Source: Jiangella alkaliphila
GTDB taxonomy: Bacteria > Actinomycetota > Actinomycetes > Jiangellales > Jiangellaceae
DNA length: 64,000 nucleotides
Assembly: GCF_900105925.1 (NCBI RefSeq)
Contig: NZ_LT629791.1
Span: 5,860,001-5,924,000 of the forward strand
Direction of reading: 5' to 3'
The notes under the pieces are model-generated. The model made no database searches and was not told where the DNA came from. It saw only the letters and a list, made by a program, of their open reading frames with translations. The position numbers and the translations under genes are program-made. Below, one piece after another: positions 24,574 through 33,183 of the stretch. Positions within the stretch are counted from its first letter, which is position 1. Each line of letters begins with the position of its first letter.

Positions 24574-25466
24574 CCCGCGGCCGCGGCGGCGACGCCGTCG
24601 GTCAACTGGTCCAGCAGCGGCGACGCGAGCTTCCAGCGCTGCCAGTACAGCGGCACGTCGAGGTGCCGGCCGGGCGCGAACTCGACCAGCCGGCCGTCGT
24701 CCAGCGCGGGGCGGGCCATCGACTCCGGCAGCATCGCCCACGCCAGCCCGAGGATGGTCGCGTCGGCGAAGCCCACGGACGAGGGCAGGACGGTGACCGG
24801 CGGGTCGACCCGGCGGCCGGCGACCTCGCGGGCAAACCGCAGTTGCAGGGCGTCCTTGCGGTTGAAGACCAGCGTCGTCGCCGCGTCGAGCGCCGCCGCC
24901 GTCGGGCCGTCCGGGAACCAGCGGCGGACGAAGGCCGGCGTCGCGACGCCGAGGTAGCGCATGCGGCCGAGCGGGCGGACGACGCAGCCCTGGACGGCGC
25001 GCGGGTCGGCGGTGACGGCGGCCATGACGGCGCCCTCGCGCAGCAGCGTCGCCGAGTGGTCCTGGTCCTCCTGGTGGATCTCGAACCGGGCGCCGCGTCC
25101 TTCCGCCAGCCCGGCCAGCGCCGGCAGGAACCACGTCGCCAGCGAGTCGGCGTTGACCGCGACGGCCAGCCGCACCTCGACGCCGTCGGCGTCTTCGTCG
25201 TTCTCGTCGTCGGTCAGGCCGGCCAGCGCCTCGGTCTCCAGCAGTCGCACCTGGCGGGCGTAGCGGGCCAGCACCTGCCCGGCCGCCGTGGCGCCGGCCG
25301 GGCGCGTGCGGCTGACCAGGACCCGGCCCAGGCGCGACTCCAGCGCCTTCACCCGCTGGCTCACCGCCGACGGCGTCACGTGCAGCCGGCGGGCGGCGGC
25401 CTCGAAGCTGCCCTCGTCGACGACGGCGGCGAACGCGCTGAGCTGGGCGAGGTCGATGCGCATCAT
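24549..25466 (-). CDS. argP: LysR-family regulator ArgP (IciA)
   Basis: 305 residues, LysR type. N-terminal helix-turn-helix LSAFAAVVDEGSFEAAARRL then VTPSAVSQRVKALESRLGRV. The effector domain has the ArgP-like features VAVNADSLATWFLPAL and WAMLPESMARPAL. In E. coli and corynebacteria ArgP/LysG senses lysine or arginine and activates the divergent exporter gene. Here it is divergent from argO/lysE with 70 bp between, so the same control is expected. TAGAAT 6 nt before ATG 25466 fixes the start. Confidence 0.9.
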   Translation of the reverse strand: MMRIDLAQLSAFAAVVDEGSFEAAARRLHVTPSAVSQRVKALESRLGRVLVSRTRPAGATAAGQVLARYARQVRLLETEALAGLTDDENDEDADGVEVRLAVAVNADSLATWFLPALAGLAEGRGARFEIHQEDQDHSATLLREGAVMAAVTADPRAVQGCVVRPLGRMRYLGVATPAFVRRWFPDGPTAAALDAATTLVFNRKDALQLRFAREVAGRRVDPPVTVLPSSVGFADATILGLAWAMLPESMARPALDDGRLVEFAPGRHLDVPLYWQRWKLASPLLDQLTDGVAAAAAGQLRAPNP

Positions 25467-25472
25467 GAAGCC

Positions 25473-25478
25473 ATTCTA
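25473..25478 (-). promoter_or_regulatory. -10 box of a leaderless promoter for argP
   Basis: TAGAAT on the minus strand, 6 nt before ATG 25466; no ribosome site. Confidence 0.5.
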
Positions 25479-25523
25479 AGGAAGGCGTAGAAACTTTAGC
25501 TGGCCTTCGGGGCGCGGGCACCC

Positions 25524-25529
25524 TAGCGT
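25524..25529 (+). promoter_or_regulatory. -10 box of a leaderless promoter for argO
   Basis: TAGCGT on the plus strand, 7 nt before ATG 25537; no ribosome site. It is 45 bp from the argP -10 box, so an ArgP site between them could act on both. Confidence 0.5.
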
Positions 25530-25536
25530 CGGCAGC

Positions 25537-26136
25537 ATGTCCAGTGCCGCCGTCGGGTTCGCCACGTCGCTCTCGCTGATCGTCGCGATCGGCGCCCAGA
25601 ACGCCTTCGTCCTGCGCCAGGGCGTCGCCCGCCGCCACGTCGTCCCCGTCGTCGTGGTGTGCGCGGTGGCGGACGCGCTGCTGATCGGCGCCGGCATCGC
25701 CGGCCTCGGCGCCGCGCTGACGGCGCACCCGTGGGCGCTGGACGTCGCGCGGTACGGCGGCGCGGCGTTCGTGCTCGGCTACGGCGCGCTGGCGGCCCGG
25801 CGCGCGCTGCGGCCGTCGTCGCTGGTGGCCGGCTCCGGTGCGGCGACGACGGCGCGGGCGGCGGTGCTCGCCTGCCTGGGCTTCACCTTCCTCAACCCGC
25901 ACGTGTACCTGGACACCGTCGTGCTGCTCGGCGCCCTGGCCAACCAGCACGGCGACGACGGCCGCTGGCTGTATGGCCTCGGCGCGATGGCGGCGTCGAT
26001 CACCTGGTTCACCGCGCTCGGCTTCGGCGCCCGATCGCTCAGCTCGGTGTTCGAGCGGCCGCGCGCCTGGCAGGTCCTGGACGGCCTGATCGCCCTGGTC
26101 ATGGCCGCCATCGGCGTCGGCCTCCTGCTCGGCTGA
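25537..26136 (+). CDS. argO: LysE/ArgO-family basic amino acid exporter
   Basis: 199 residues, six membrane segments. Family signature [12 protein letters not shown] near residue 21 and [15 protein letters not shown] in the middle. It exports arginine and/or lysine (known for ArgO and LysE). It is divergent from argP, the usual regulator. A perfect 18-bp stem follows as a terminator. Confidence 0.93.
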   Translation: MSSAAVGFATSLSLIVAIGAQNAFVLRQGVARRHVVPVVVVCAVADALLIGAGIAGLGAALTAHPWALDVARYGGAAFVLGYGALAARRALRPSSLVAGSGAATTARAAVLACLGFTFLNPHVYLDTVVLLGALANQHGDDGRWLYGLGAMAASITWFTALGFGARSLSSVFERPRAWQVLDGLIALVMAAIGVGLLLG

Positions 26137-26140
26137 CCGC

Positions 26141-26186
26141 TGAGGGGCGGTTTACTGGTGCCAGAGCGCCAGTAAACCGCCCCTCA
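26141..26186. terminator. Bidirectional terminator between argO and the tandem-GDPD gene
   Basis: Perfect 18-bp arms TGAGGGGCGGTTTACTGG (26141-26158) and its complement (26169-26186) around a 10-nt loop, between two convergent genes. No U-run, as often in actinobacteria. Confidence 0.8.
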
Positions 26187-26201
26187 CGGGCGTACGAGAC
26201 C

Positions 26202-28267
26202 TCAGGCGAGGCCGTTGAGCGTCGCCACCTCGATCAGCAGGCTCGGGTCGTCGCTGATGATGCCGTCGACGCCGAGGTCGATGAGGCGCTGCATGATCGA
26301 CGCGTCGTTGACGGTGTACGGGACCACCTTGACGCCGAGGCGGTGCAGCTCGGCGATCTCCGGGCCGTGGAAGTACGCCGGGTCCTCGCGCAGGTACCAG
26401 TCGCTGTTGGCGACGGTGCCCTGCGACGGGTCGTGGACCTGCCAGTTCGCCGACACCGTCGAGGCGCCCGCCCGGCGGGTCACCAGGCCGAGGTTCTCCG
26501 AGCGCCACCAGTCGACCCCGTCGGTCCAGGGGCTTTTGACGGACGGGTCGCCGTAGACGGCCTGCAGGGAGCACTCGTCGGCCAGCGAGGCGCACTCGGC
26601 CGGGCCGTACTGCCAGACCAGGGCGACGGTCTCGATGTCGCCGTCGAGCCGGTGGGCGTAGCGGATGGTGCGCCAGTCGAACGACTGGATCGTCGCGCGG
26701 TCCTCGAGGTCGGCGTCCTGGATCGCGGTGACCAGCTTGCGAGTGAACTCGCGGTACGGCGCCGTGTCGTTCACCAGCGGGCTGATCTTCGTCTCGATGT
26801 TGAACCGGATGTCGTCGCGACCGCTCGCCTCGACGAGGTCGAATACCTCGTCCAGGGTGGGGATGCGCGCGCCCGGCGCCGGCACCTGCTCGGGCAGCTC
26901 CGGCAAGGTCTTCGTCCCGCAGTCGATCGTCTTGACCTGCGCCAGTGTGAGGTCGCGGACGAGGTCCCCGACGTACGGGAACTCCGGGTCGCCGGGGGTG
27001 GCCGGGGCGGTGTCGATGCAGTGCGAGCCGTTGACGGCGCGGTCGTGCGTGACCACCAGGACGCCGTCGGCCGTCACGCCGGTGTCCAGCTCGAGCGTCG
27101 AGATGTCCTCGTCGGCCAGCGCGTGCTCGAACGCCGGCAGCGTGTTCTCCGGCCGGTCCCAGCGGCCGCCGCGGTGCGCCTGGACGTCGAACGGCGACGC
27201 GATCGGCTCGGGCAGCCGGAACCCGCGCCCGGCCATGACGGTGCGCAGCCGGTCCGGGTAGTCGGTGATGATGCCGTCGACGCCGTCGTCGATGAGCTTC
27301 TCCATCGTCGCGGGGTCGTCGATGGTCCACGGGATGACGTCGATGCCGTTGCGGTGCGCGTGCCGCACCATCGCGCTCGTGACGTACGGGACGTAGCCCG
27401 GGTCGTTGACGGAGCCGCCCTGCGGGAAGCCGTGCACCGGCGAGAACGCGTCGGCGCCGAAGGACTTGATCGCCGCGATCGGGTCGTCGCCGAAGTCGTC
27501 GATGTCGATGCCGCCCAGCCACGGCGAGGCGCCCGGCCGGTCGACCTGCAGGAAGTCGTAATTGGTGAGCGCGACCAGCGGCAGCCGCGGCGCGACCTCG
27601 CCCATGCGCATCAGTGCGCCCCAGTCGAAGGACTGGATGGTGACCTGCTTGTCCATCTTCGCGTCGCGAATCTCCCGGGCGACGACCTGGACGAACTGCT
27701 CGCGCGGCGCCGTCTCGTGCGGCGCGCCGGCCTCGACCTTGGTCTCGATGTTCAGCGTGACGTCGTCGGCGTCGTACCGCTCGACCAGGTCGAACACCTC
27801 GCTCAGCAGCGGCATGCCGGCGCCGGGCACGACCTGCTGCTCGGGGTAGCCGGCCAGCTGGCGGCTGCCGCAGCCAGCGTGCGCACCTGGGCCAGCGTGA
27901 GGTCCTTGATGTAGCGGCCCTGCGCGTACGGGAACTGCGGGTCGCCCGGTGTGACTGGCGCGGTGTCCTGGCACTTGGCCGGGTTGATCCGCCGGTCGTG
28001 CGTCACGACGGCGTAGCCGTCCTTGGTGATCTGGATGTCCAGCTCCAGCGTCGTCACGCCCAGCTGCAGGGCGTTGCCGAACGACGCGAGCGTGCTCTCG
28101 GACCGCAGCCCGAGCCCGCCGCGGTGGGCCTGCAGATCGAACGAGCGGCTCTGCCCCGGCCGGGTCTCGGCCGGCTTCGCTTCCGCCGGCGCGGCGAGCA
28201 GGCCCGCGCCCAGCACGGCGGCGGCCAGGGCCGCGACCGGCCGCCAGGTGGTCATCGTCTTCGACAT
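26202..28267 (-). pseudogene. Secreted tandem-domain glycerophosphodiester phosphodiesterase, frameshifted
   Basis: About 688 codons if intact: signal peptide (RPVAALAAAVLGAGLLAAPAEA), GDPD domain 1 (LQAHRGGLGLRSESTLASF, TTLELDIQIT, VVTHDRRINP) and domain 2 (VQAHRGGRWDRPENTLPAF, STLELDTGVT, VVTHDRAVNG), each with the catalytic His-Arg, Glu-x-Asp and second His. The frame breaks between 27873 and 27874: reading LAQVRTL, the sequence GGCTGCGGC lacks one base compared with GGACTGCGGC, which would continue DCGSRQLAG; domain 2 has the matching LAQVKTIDCG. With the break only a ~154-residue fragment of domain 1 is secreted. ATG 28267 or 28255 are the possible starts. It is a real inactivation or a sequencing error; the rest is well conserved. 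Confidence 0.85.
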
Positions 28268-28350
28268 GGCACGATCGTGTTGACGCCGGTTGAACACCGC
28301 GGGGTGGTCAGGTGACGGGCAGCCGACCGGCAGCCATATTCAGGAGTCGC

Positions 28351-28449
28351 GTTATGCAAAGATCACGAACTCTCTCCAGTCAGCATTCGCCCTGGACCGA
28401 TGGCTCAGGGAGACCTTCGGCCCCCCATCGCCATCGGTTTTTGCATAAC
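28351..28449. repeat. Inverted repeat in the 191-bp gap between the GDPD gene and the response regulator
   Basis: Outer arms GTTATGCAAA (28351-28360) / TTTGCATAAC (28440-28449), inner arms ACCGATGGC (28396-28404) / GCCATCGGT (28430-28438). It is AT-richer than its surroundings. It may be a terminator for the response regulator gene. Nothing else is seen in this gap. Confidence 0.5.
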
Positions 28450-28458
28450 CCTCCGGCA

Positions 28459-29136
28459 TCAGGTCAGCGGGCGGGCACTGACCAGGCCGGTCTGGTAGGC
28501 GATGACGACGAGCTGGGCGCGGTCGCGGGCGCCGAGCTTGATCATCGCGCGGCTGACGTGGGTCTTGGCGGTGGCCGGGCTGAGCGAGAGGGCGGCGCCG
28601 ATCTCGGCGTTGGACAGGCCGGTGCCGACGAGCGCCAGTACCTCGCGCTCGCGCTGGGTGAGCACGCCGAGGCGGTCCTCGGCCACCAGGTGAGCCGCCC
28701 GGACCGCGGTGAACTGGGCGATCAGCCGCCGGGTGATCTTCGGGGCGAGCAGGGCCTCGCCGGCGGCGACGACGCGGATAGCGTGCAGCAGCTCCTGCGG
28801 GCCGGCGTCCTTGAGCAGAAACCCGCTGGCGCCGGCCTCGAGCGCGTCGAACACGTACTCCTCGGTGTCGTAAGTGGTGAGGATCAGTACCTTCACCCGC
28901 TCCAGGCCGGGGATCGCGGCGATGCGGCGGGTCGCCTCGATGCCGTCGAGGCCGGGCATCCGGATGTCCATCAGCACGACGTCGGGACGCGACTCGCGGC
29001 AGCGTTCGATCGCCTCGGCCCCGGTGGCCGCCTCGCCGACCACGTCGATGTCGTCCTCGACGTCAAGCAGGACGCGGAAGCCGGCGCGCACCAGCACCTG
29101 GTCGTCGGCGAGCAGGACCCTGACGAGATCGGTCAT
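28459..29136 (-). CDS. NarL/LuxR-family response regulator
   Basis: 225 residues. Receiver with acidic pair in LLADDQ, phospho-acceptor Asp in VVLMDIRMPGLDG, Thr in LILTTYDTEEY, Lys in FLLKDAGP. LuxR helix-turn-helix LTQREREVLALVGTGLSNAE then LSPATAKTHVSRAMIKLGA. It overlaps the sensor kinase stop (ATGA), so it is its cognate partner. Together they are divergent from the MMPL transporter, a likely target (inference). Confidence 0.93.
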   Translation of the reverse strand: MTDLVRVLLADDQVLVRAGFRVLLDVEDDIDVVGEAATGAEAIERCRESRPDVVLMDIRMPGLDGIEATRRIAAIPGLERVKVLILTTYDTEEYVFDALEAGASGFLLKDAGPQELLHAIRVVAAGEALLAPKITRRLIAQFTAVRAAHLVAEDRLGVLTQREREVLALVGTGLSNAEIGAALSLSPATAKTHVSRAMIKLGARDRAQLVVIAYQTGLVSARPLT

Positions 29137-30332
29137 CGGGCGGCGGCCTCGACGCGGTTGAGCGGCAGCCGGGCGCAGACCCGGAAGCCGTCGCCGTCGG
29201 GACCGGCCTCGAACGCGCCGCCGAGCAGCTCGCAGCGCTCGCGCATGCCGGCCAGGCCACGGCCGGGCTCGACCGGCGGGCCGGCCGGGCCGCTCAGGTC
29301 GCCGCCGTCGTCGGCCACCTCGACCCGCAGCTCACCGTCGCGCAGCTCGAGGCCGACGGTGACGCGGGCCGGCCCGGCGTGCCGGATGACGTTGGTGATG
29401 CCCTCCTGGACGATGCGGTAGGCCGCGCGGTCGACGTCGTCGGGCAGCACCCCGGACGGCACCGAGCCAGCCACCGTCACGTCCAAGCCGGCCCGCCGCG
29501 CCACCGCGAGCAGCTCGTCCAGCGCGCCGAGGCTCGGCCCGGGCGAGCCGTCGTCGTCGCCGCGCAGCACGCCGAGGACGGCGCGCATCTCACGCAGCGC
29601 TCGCGCACTGGTCTGCTCGATCGTCAGCAGCGTCTCGCGGGCCCGCTCCGGCCGCTTGTCCAGCACGTGCGCCGTCACCCCGGCCTGCACGTTGATGATC
29701 GCGATGGCGTGCGCGACGGTGTCGTGCACCTCGCGGGCGATGCGCAGCCGCTCGGCGTCGACGCGGCGGCGGGCCTCCTCGTCGCGGGTTCGCTCGGCCA
29801 CCTCGGCCCGCTGGACGGCGTCGGCGGCGATGACCCGGCGCGAGCGGATCGACTCCCCCAGCGCGGCGGCCATGATGGTCGCGCCGATGCGGAACGCCAG
29901 CCAGCCGATCCGCTCGCCCTCGCCGACGTCGGTCGTGGCGATCCAGACGATGGCCAGCACGCCCAGCGAGTTCGCGAGGACGACCAGCGAGCGGCGGCCG
30001 TCGCCGTGCGCCGCCACCGTGTAGATGCTCACGAACAGCGCCAGCCAGCCGGGGCCGTCCGGATATCCGCCCGCGAAGTAGACCACGCTGATGGCGGCGT
30101 TCGCCATGAACACCGGGATCGGCCAGCGCCGCCGCACCAGCAGGATCAGGCCGCTGAGGATCAGCAGCCCGTGACCCGCCCAGCCGAGGACGTCGACCGG
30201 CCCAGCCAACTCGGGGTCGGCCAGGATGGCCGAATGCGTGCCCTGCACCTGCAGCAGCGTGACGAATCCGGCGATCAGCACGTCCTGCGTCGGCGCCGAC
30301 AGCGTCGGGAGGCGCCGTACCAACCGCTCCAT
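29133..30332 (-). CDS. NarL-type sensor histidine kinase
   Basis: 399 residues. Four to five N-terminal membrane segments (DVLIAGFVTLLQVQG, HGLLILSGLILLVRRRWPIP, IGATIMAAALGE), then HisKA_3 with the His in IAREVHDTVAHAIAIINVQA and a HATPase domain (IVQEGITNVIRHAG, DDGGDL, GRGLAGMRER). ATG 30332 is chosen because TACCAT lies 7 nt upstream (leaderless). Architecture is that of DesK/LiaS-like kinases, which often sense membrane or cell-wall stress. Confidence 0.92.
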   Translation of the reverse strand: MERLVRRLPTLSAPTQDVLIAGFVTLLQVQGTHSAILADPELAGPVDVLGWAGHGLLILSGLILLVRRRWPIPVFMANAAISVVYFAGGYPDGPGWLALFVSIYTVAAHGDGRRSLVVLANSLGVLAIVWIATTDVGEGERIGWLAFRIGATIMAAALGESIRSRRVIAADAVQRAEVAERTRDEEARRRVDAERLRIAREVHDTVAHAIAIINVQAGVTAHVLDKRPERARETLLTIEQTSARALREMRAVLGVLRGDDDGSPGPSLGALDELLAVARRAGLDVTVAGSVPSGVLPDDVDRAAYRIVQEGITNVIRHAGPARVTVGLELRDGELRVEVADDGGDLSGPAGPPVEPGRGLAGMRERCELLGGAFEAGPDGDGFRVCARLPLNRVEAAAR

Positions 30333-30339
30333 GGCAAGG

Positions 30340-30345
30340 ATGGTA
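30340..30345 (-). promoter_or_regulatory. -10 box of a leaderless promoter for the sensor kinase operon
   Basis: TACCAT on the minus strand, 7 nt before ATG 30332. Confidence 0.4.
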
Positions 30346-30462
30346 GCCAGGTGCACCACCGCCCCGCGTCGTCCGTGCGGCGCACCGGCCTACTCCCGCT
30401 GGCGTAGCGGCCCGCGCTCGGTGGCCGACGACGGGGACGGGGCTGCGTTCCAGGATCGCCCT

Positions 30463-32694
30463 ATGAGGACTACACCGACAGACAGGCCGGGGCCGCTGGG
30501 GCGGCTGGCCGGCGTGGCGTTCCGGCACCGCTGGCGGGTGCTGATCGGCTGGGCGGCGGCGCTGGCCGTCGCCGTGGGCCTGGCCGCGGCGTTCGGCGGC
30601 GAGTACGACGTGGACTACTCCAGCCCCGGCAGCGACTCGCAGCAGGCGCAGCGGCTGCTCACCGACCGGTTCCCGGCCCAGTCCGGCGAGCCGGTGGACG
30701 TGGTGGTGCGCTCCGACGGGCCGGTGACCGACCCGTCCGTTCAGGCCGAGGTCAGCGCGCTGCTCGACGAGCTGCGCACGCTGCCGCACGTCACCGCCGT
30801 CGACGACCCGTACACGGCGCCCGGAGGTTTGGCGCCGGACGGTCAGACGCTGGTGGCGCGGCTCAACCTCGGCGTCGACGCGCCGGAGGACATGCCGGTC
30901 GAGGACACCGAGCGGCTGCTGACGGCCGCTGAGTCGGCGTCACGGCCGGGGCTCGACGTCGCGCTGGGCGGCGACACGATCCGGATCGCCGAGTCCGGCG
31001 AGTTCGGCGGTGAGATGGTCGGGCTGGTGGCCGCGGCCGTCATCCTGCTGGTGACGTTCGGGACGGTGGTCGCGGCCGGGCTGCCGATCGGCGTCGCCAT
31101 CGCCGGGCTGGCGGTCAGCTCGATGCTGGCCGGGCTGGTCGCGGCGGTCCTGGACGTGCCCGACTGGGCGCCGATCCTGGCGTCGCTGATCGGGATCGCG
31201 CTGGGCATCGACTACGTGCTGCTCATGGTGACGCGGTTCCGCGAGTGGCGGGCCGCCGGGCTGGAACCGGAGCGGGCCGCCGTCGCGACGCTGGACACCG
31301 CCGGGCGCGCCGTCATGGTCGCCGGCAGCACGGTGATGGTCAGCATGTTCGGGCTGTTCGCGATGGGGCTGTCGTTCATGCGCGGCGCGGCCGTGGTGAC
31401 GATGGTCGCCGTCGTGGTCGTCATGGCGGCCGCGGCGACGCTGTTCCCGGCGCTGCTGGGGTTCTTCGGGCACCGGATCGAGCGGTGGCGGCTGCCGATC
31501 GGGCGGCGGCGGCGCGGCGCGGTGGCGGTCGCCGAGGGTGGTCACCTGGCGCCGTCGCGGGGCTGGCTGCGGTGGAGCCGGCTGATCGAGCGCCGCAGCG
31601 TCCTCGCCGTCGTGCTGGGCGGCGGGCTGATGCTGGCGCTGGCGGCGCCGTTCCTGGACGCGCGGTTCGGCTTCCCCGACGCCGGGAACGACCCGGACAG
31701 CCACTCCAGCCGGCAGGCGTACGACCGGCTCGCCGACGGGTTCGGCGCCGGCGCGAACGGGCCGCTGCTGCTGGTCGCGGACCTGCCCGATGCGGGTGAC
31801 GCGGACGCGCTGCCGACGCTGGGCGAGGCGGTCGCCGCGACGCCGGGGGTCGCCGCCGTCCTGCCGCCGTCCGTCACCGAGGCCGGCGACGCCGCGCTGC
31901 TCACCGTCATCCCGGCGACCGGTCCACAGGACGCCGCGACGGAGGACCTTGTCCACACCCTGCGCGACGACGTGATCCCGGGCGCTCCCGTCGAGGTGCA
32001 CGTGGGCGGGGTGACGGCGGCCGCGATCGACGTCAACGAGTCGATGGCCGACGGTCTGCCGCTGCTGATCGGCGGCGTGGTGACGGTGTCGATGGTGCTG
32101 CTGCTGGTGTCCTTCCGCAGCGTCGTCGTCATGGTGACCGCCGCGGTGATGAACCTGCTCTCCGTCGCCGCCGCCTATGGGGTGGTGGCGCTGGTGCTGG
32201 AGGGCGGCACGGTCGGCCAGCTGGTCGGCGTCGAGACCGAGACGCCGATGCCCGCGTACGTGCCGGTGGTGATGTTCGCCGTGCTCTTCGGGCTGTCGAT
32301 GGACTACGAGGTGTTCCTGATCAGCCGCATGCGCGAGTCGTGGCTGCGGACGGGCAGCAACGCCCGCGCGATCGTCGACGGGCTGGCCGGCACCGGGCGG
32401 GTCATCACGGCGGCCGCGGCGATCATGGTGACGGTGTTCGCCGCCCTGGTCCCGAGCCCGGACGTCGTCCTGAAGTCACTCGGCGTCGGCATGGCGGCGG
32501 CGATCCTCATCGACGCGACCATCGTGCGCATGCTGCTGGTCCCGGCCGTGATGCACGTGCTCGGCAAGGCGAACTGGTGGTCGCCGCGCTGGCTGGAACG
32601 CCGGATGCCGCAGCTCTACGTCGAGGGCCGGCCGGAGCTGTTCCTGCCCGCGGCCACGGAGCAGCCCGAGCCGGAACCGGTGGGCAGCGCCTAA
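30463..32694 (+). CDS. MMPL/RND-family membrane transporter
   Basis: 743 residues, about 12 membrane segments in two repeated halves, each with an extracellular loop domain. The proton-relay type motifs are GIDYVLLMVTRFREW in the first half (segment 4-5) and LSMDYEVFLISRMRESW in the second. MMPL proteins move lipids, siderophores or drugs using the proton gradient. ATG 30463 has CAGGAT 6 nt upstream but no ribosome site. It is divergent from a sensor kinase/response regulator pair, 130 bp apart, typical of stress-induced exporters. Confidence 0.92.
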   Translation: MRTTPTDRPGPLGRLAGVAFRHRWRVLIGWAAALAVAVGLAAAFGGEYDVDYSSPGSDSQQAQRLLTDRFPAQSGEPVDVVVRSDGPVTDPSVQAEVSALLDELRTLPHVTAVDDPYTAPGGLAPDGQTLVARLNLGVDAPEDMPVEDTERLLTAAESASRPGLDVALGGDTIRIAESGEFGGEMVGLVAAAVILLVTFGTVVAAGLPIGVAIAGLAVSSMLAGLVAAVLDVPDWAPILASLIGIALGIDYVLLMVTRFREWRAAGLEPERAAVATLDTAGRAVMVAGSTVMVSMFGLFAMGLSFMRGAAVVTMVAVVVVMAAAATLFPALLGFFGHRIERWRLPIGRRRRGAVAVAEGGHLAPSRGWLRWSRLIERRSVLAVVLGGGLMLALAAPFLDARFGFPDAGNDPDSHSSRQAYDRLADGFGAGANGPLLLVADLPDAGDADALPTLGEAVAATPGVAAVLPPSVTEAGDAALLTVIPATGPQDAATEDLVHTLRDDVIPGAPVEVHVGGVTAAAIDVNESMADGLPLLIGGVVTVSMVLLLVSFRSVVVMVTAAVMNLLSVAAAYGVVALVLEGGTVGQLVGVETETPMPAYVPVVMFAVLFGLSMDYEVFLISRMRESWLRTGSNARAIVDGLAGTGRVITAAAAIMVTVFAALVPSPDVVLKSLGVGMAAAILIDATIVRMLLVPAVMHVLGKANWWSPRWLERRMPQLYVEGRPELFLPAATEQPEPEPVGSA

Positions 32695-32716
32695 CGCACC
32701 ACGCAGGCCGCAAGAA

Positions 32717-32752
32717 GCCCCGGTGCGGAGCCGTAGTAGCACGCACCGGGGC
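32717..32752 (+). terminator. Terminator of the MMPL gene
   Basis: Perfect 10-bp arms GCCCCGGTGC / GCACCGGGGC at 32717-32726 and 32743-32752, 22 bp after the stop. Confidence 0.7.
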
Positions 32753-32809
32753 CTGGCTGGGATCACTGGTGTTCACAGCACCTCCCCCTGCCGTGACCAA
32801 GGCTACCTG

Positions 32810-32839
32810 TTGACGGAGTGCATGTCTAAGTGTCATCCT
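32810..32839 (+). promoter_or_regulatory. Candidate promoter for the microprotein leader
   Basis: TTGACG (32810-32815), 18-bp spacer, CATCCT (32834-32839). A transcript from here would have a leader of about 100 nt that holds the two overlapping hairpins. Confidence 0.35.
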
Positions 32840-32848
32840 GATCGGCTA

Positions 32849-32899
32849 ACTACATCGGGAATCCGCCCGAAGTAGTCCAGAGATGGGCTACCGGGCGGA
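32849..32899 (+). promoter_or_regulatory. Leader with two mutually exclusive hairpins
   Basis: Hairpin A pairs ACTAC-A-TCGGG with CCCGA-A-GTAGT (32849-32876). Hairpin B pairs TCCGCCCG (32862-32869) with CGGGCGGA (32892-32899). Both use the central CCCG, so only one can form. This is the layout of an attenuator or switch, about 50 nt before a short gene. Confidence 0.4.
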
Positions 32900-32949
32900 C
32901 TGTTCACAGCGGTTCACCTGGCGCCCTCAGCACTTGGGAGGAACACCCA

Positions 32950-33084
32950 GTGAGCCGTAGTGACAGGCGAGGACGCACGACGCTGGAGCGCTTGGAGAGG
33001 CTCCGTCGTCACACCAAGGTCATGGGCCAGATCCTTCGGGATCTCTGGCCGTTGTTCGTGGTGGCGTTCTTGATTCGGATGTGA
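32950..33084 (+). CDS. 44-residue basic/membrane microprotein
   Basis: GTG start at 32950 with GGGAGG 9 nt upstream, TGA at 33082-33084. The sequence starts MSRSDRRGRTTLERLERLRR, a highly basic helix, and ends with a hydrophobic stretch DLWPLFVVAFLIRM. It is thus probably a membrane-associated microprotein with a cytoplasmic basic tail. It is followed by a terminator and preceded by a promoter-like site and a structured leader, so it looks like an independent transcription unit. Not recognised; function unknown. Codon use is less GC3-biased than in neighbouring genes. Confidence 0.55.
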   Translation: MSRSDRRGRTTLERLERLRRHTKVMGQILRDLWPLFVVAFLIRM

Positions 33085-33128
33085 CCTTGGACCGGAGCGG
33101 CTGACCACCGAACCACCAGGGAGCGAAC

Positions 33129-33152
33129 GGGGACTGGCGAGAGCCGGTCCCC
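33129..33152. terminator. Terminator downstream of the microprotein, facing ftsY
   Basis: GGGGACTGGC / GCCGGTCCCC with a GAGA tetraloop and a following TTC (33129-33152; one G-T pair). It lies between convergent genes and could serve both. Confidence 0.65.
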
Positions 33153-33183
33153 TTCGTGCGTCAGGTCTCAACCCTGCGCGGAC

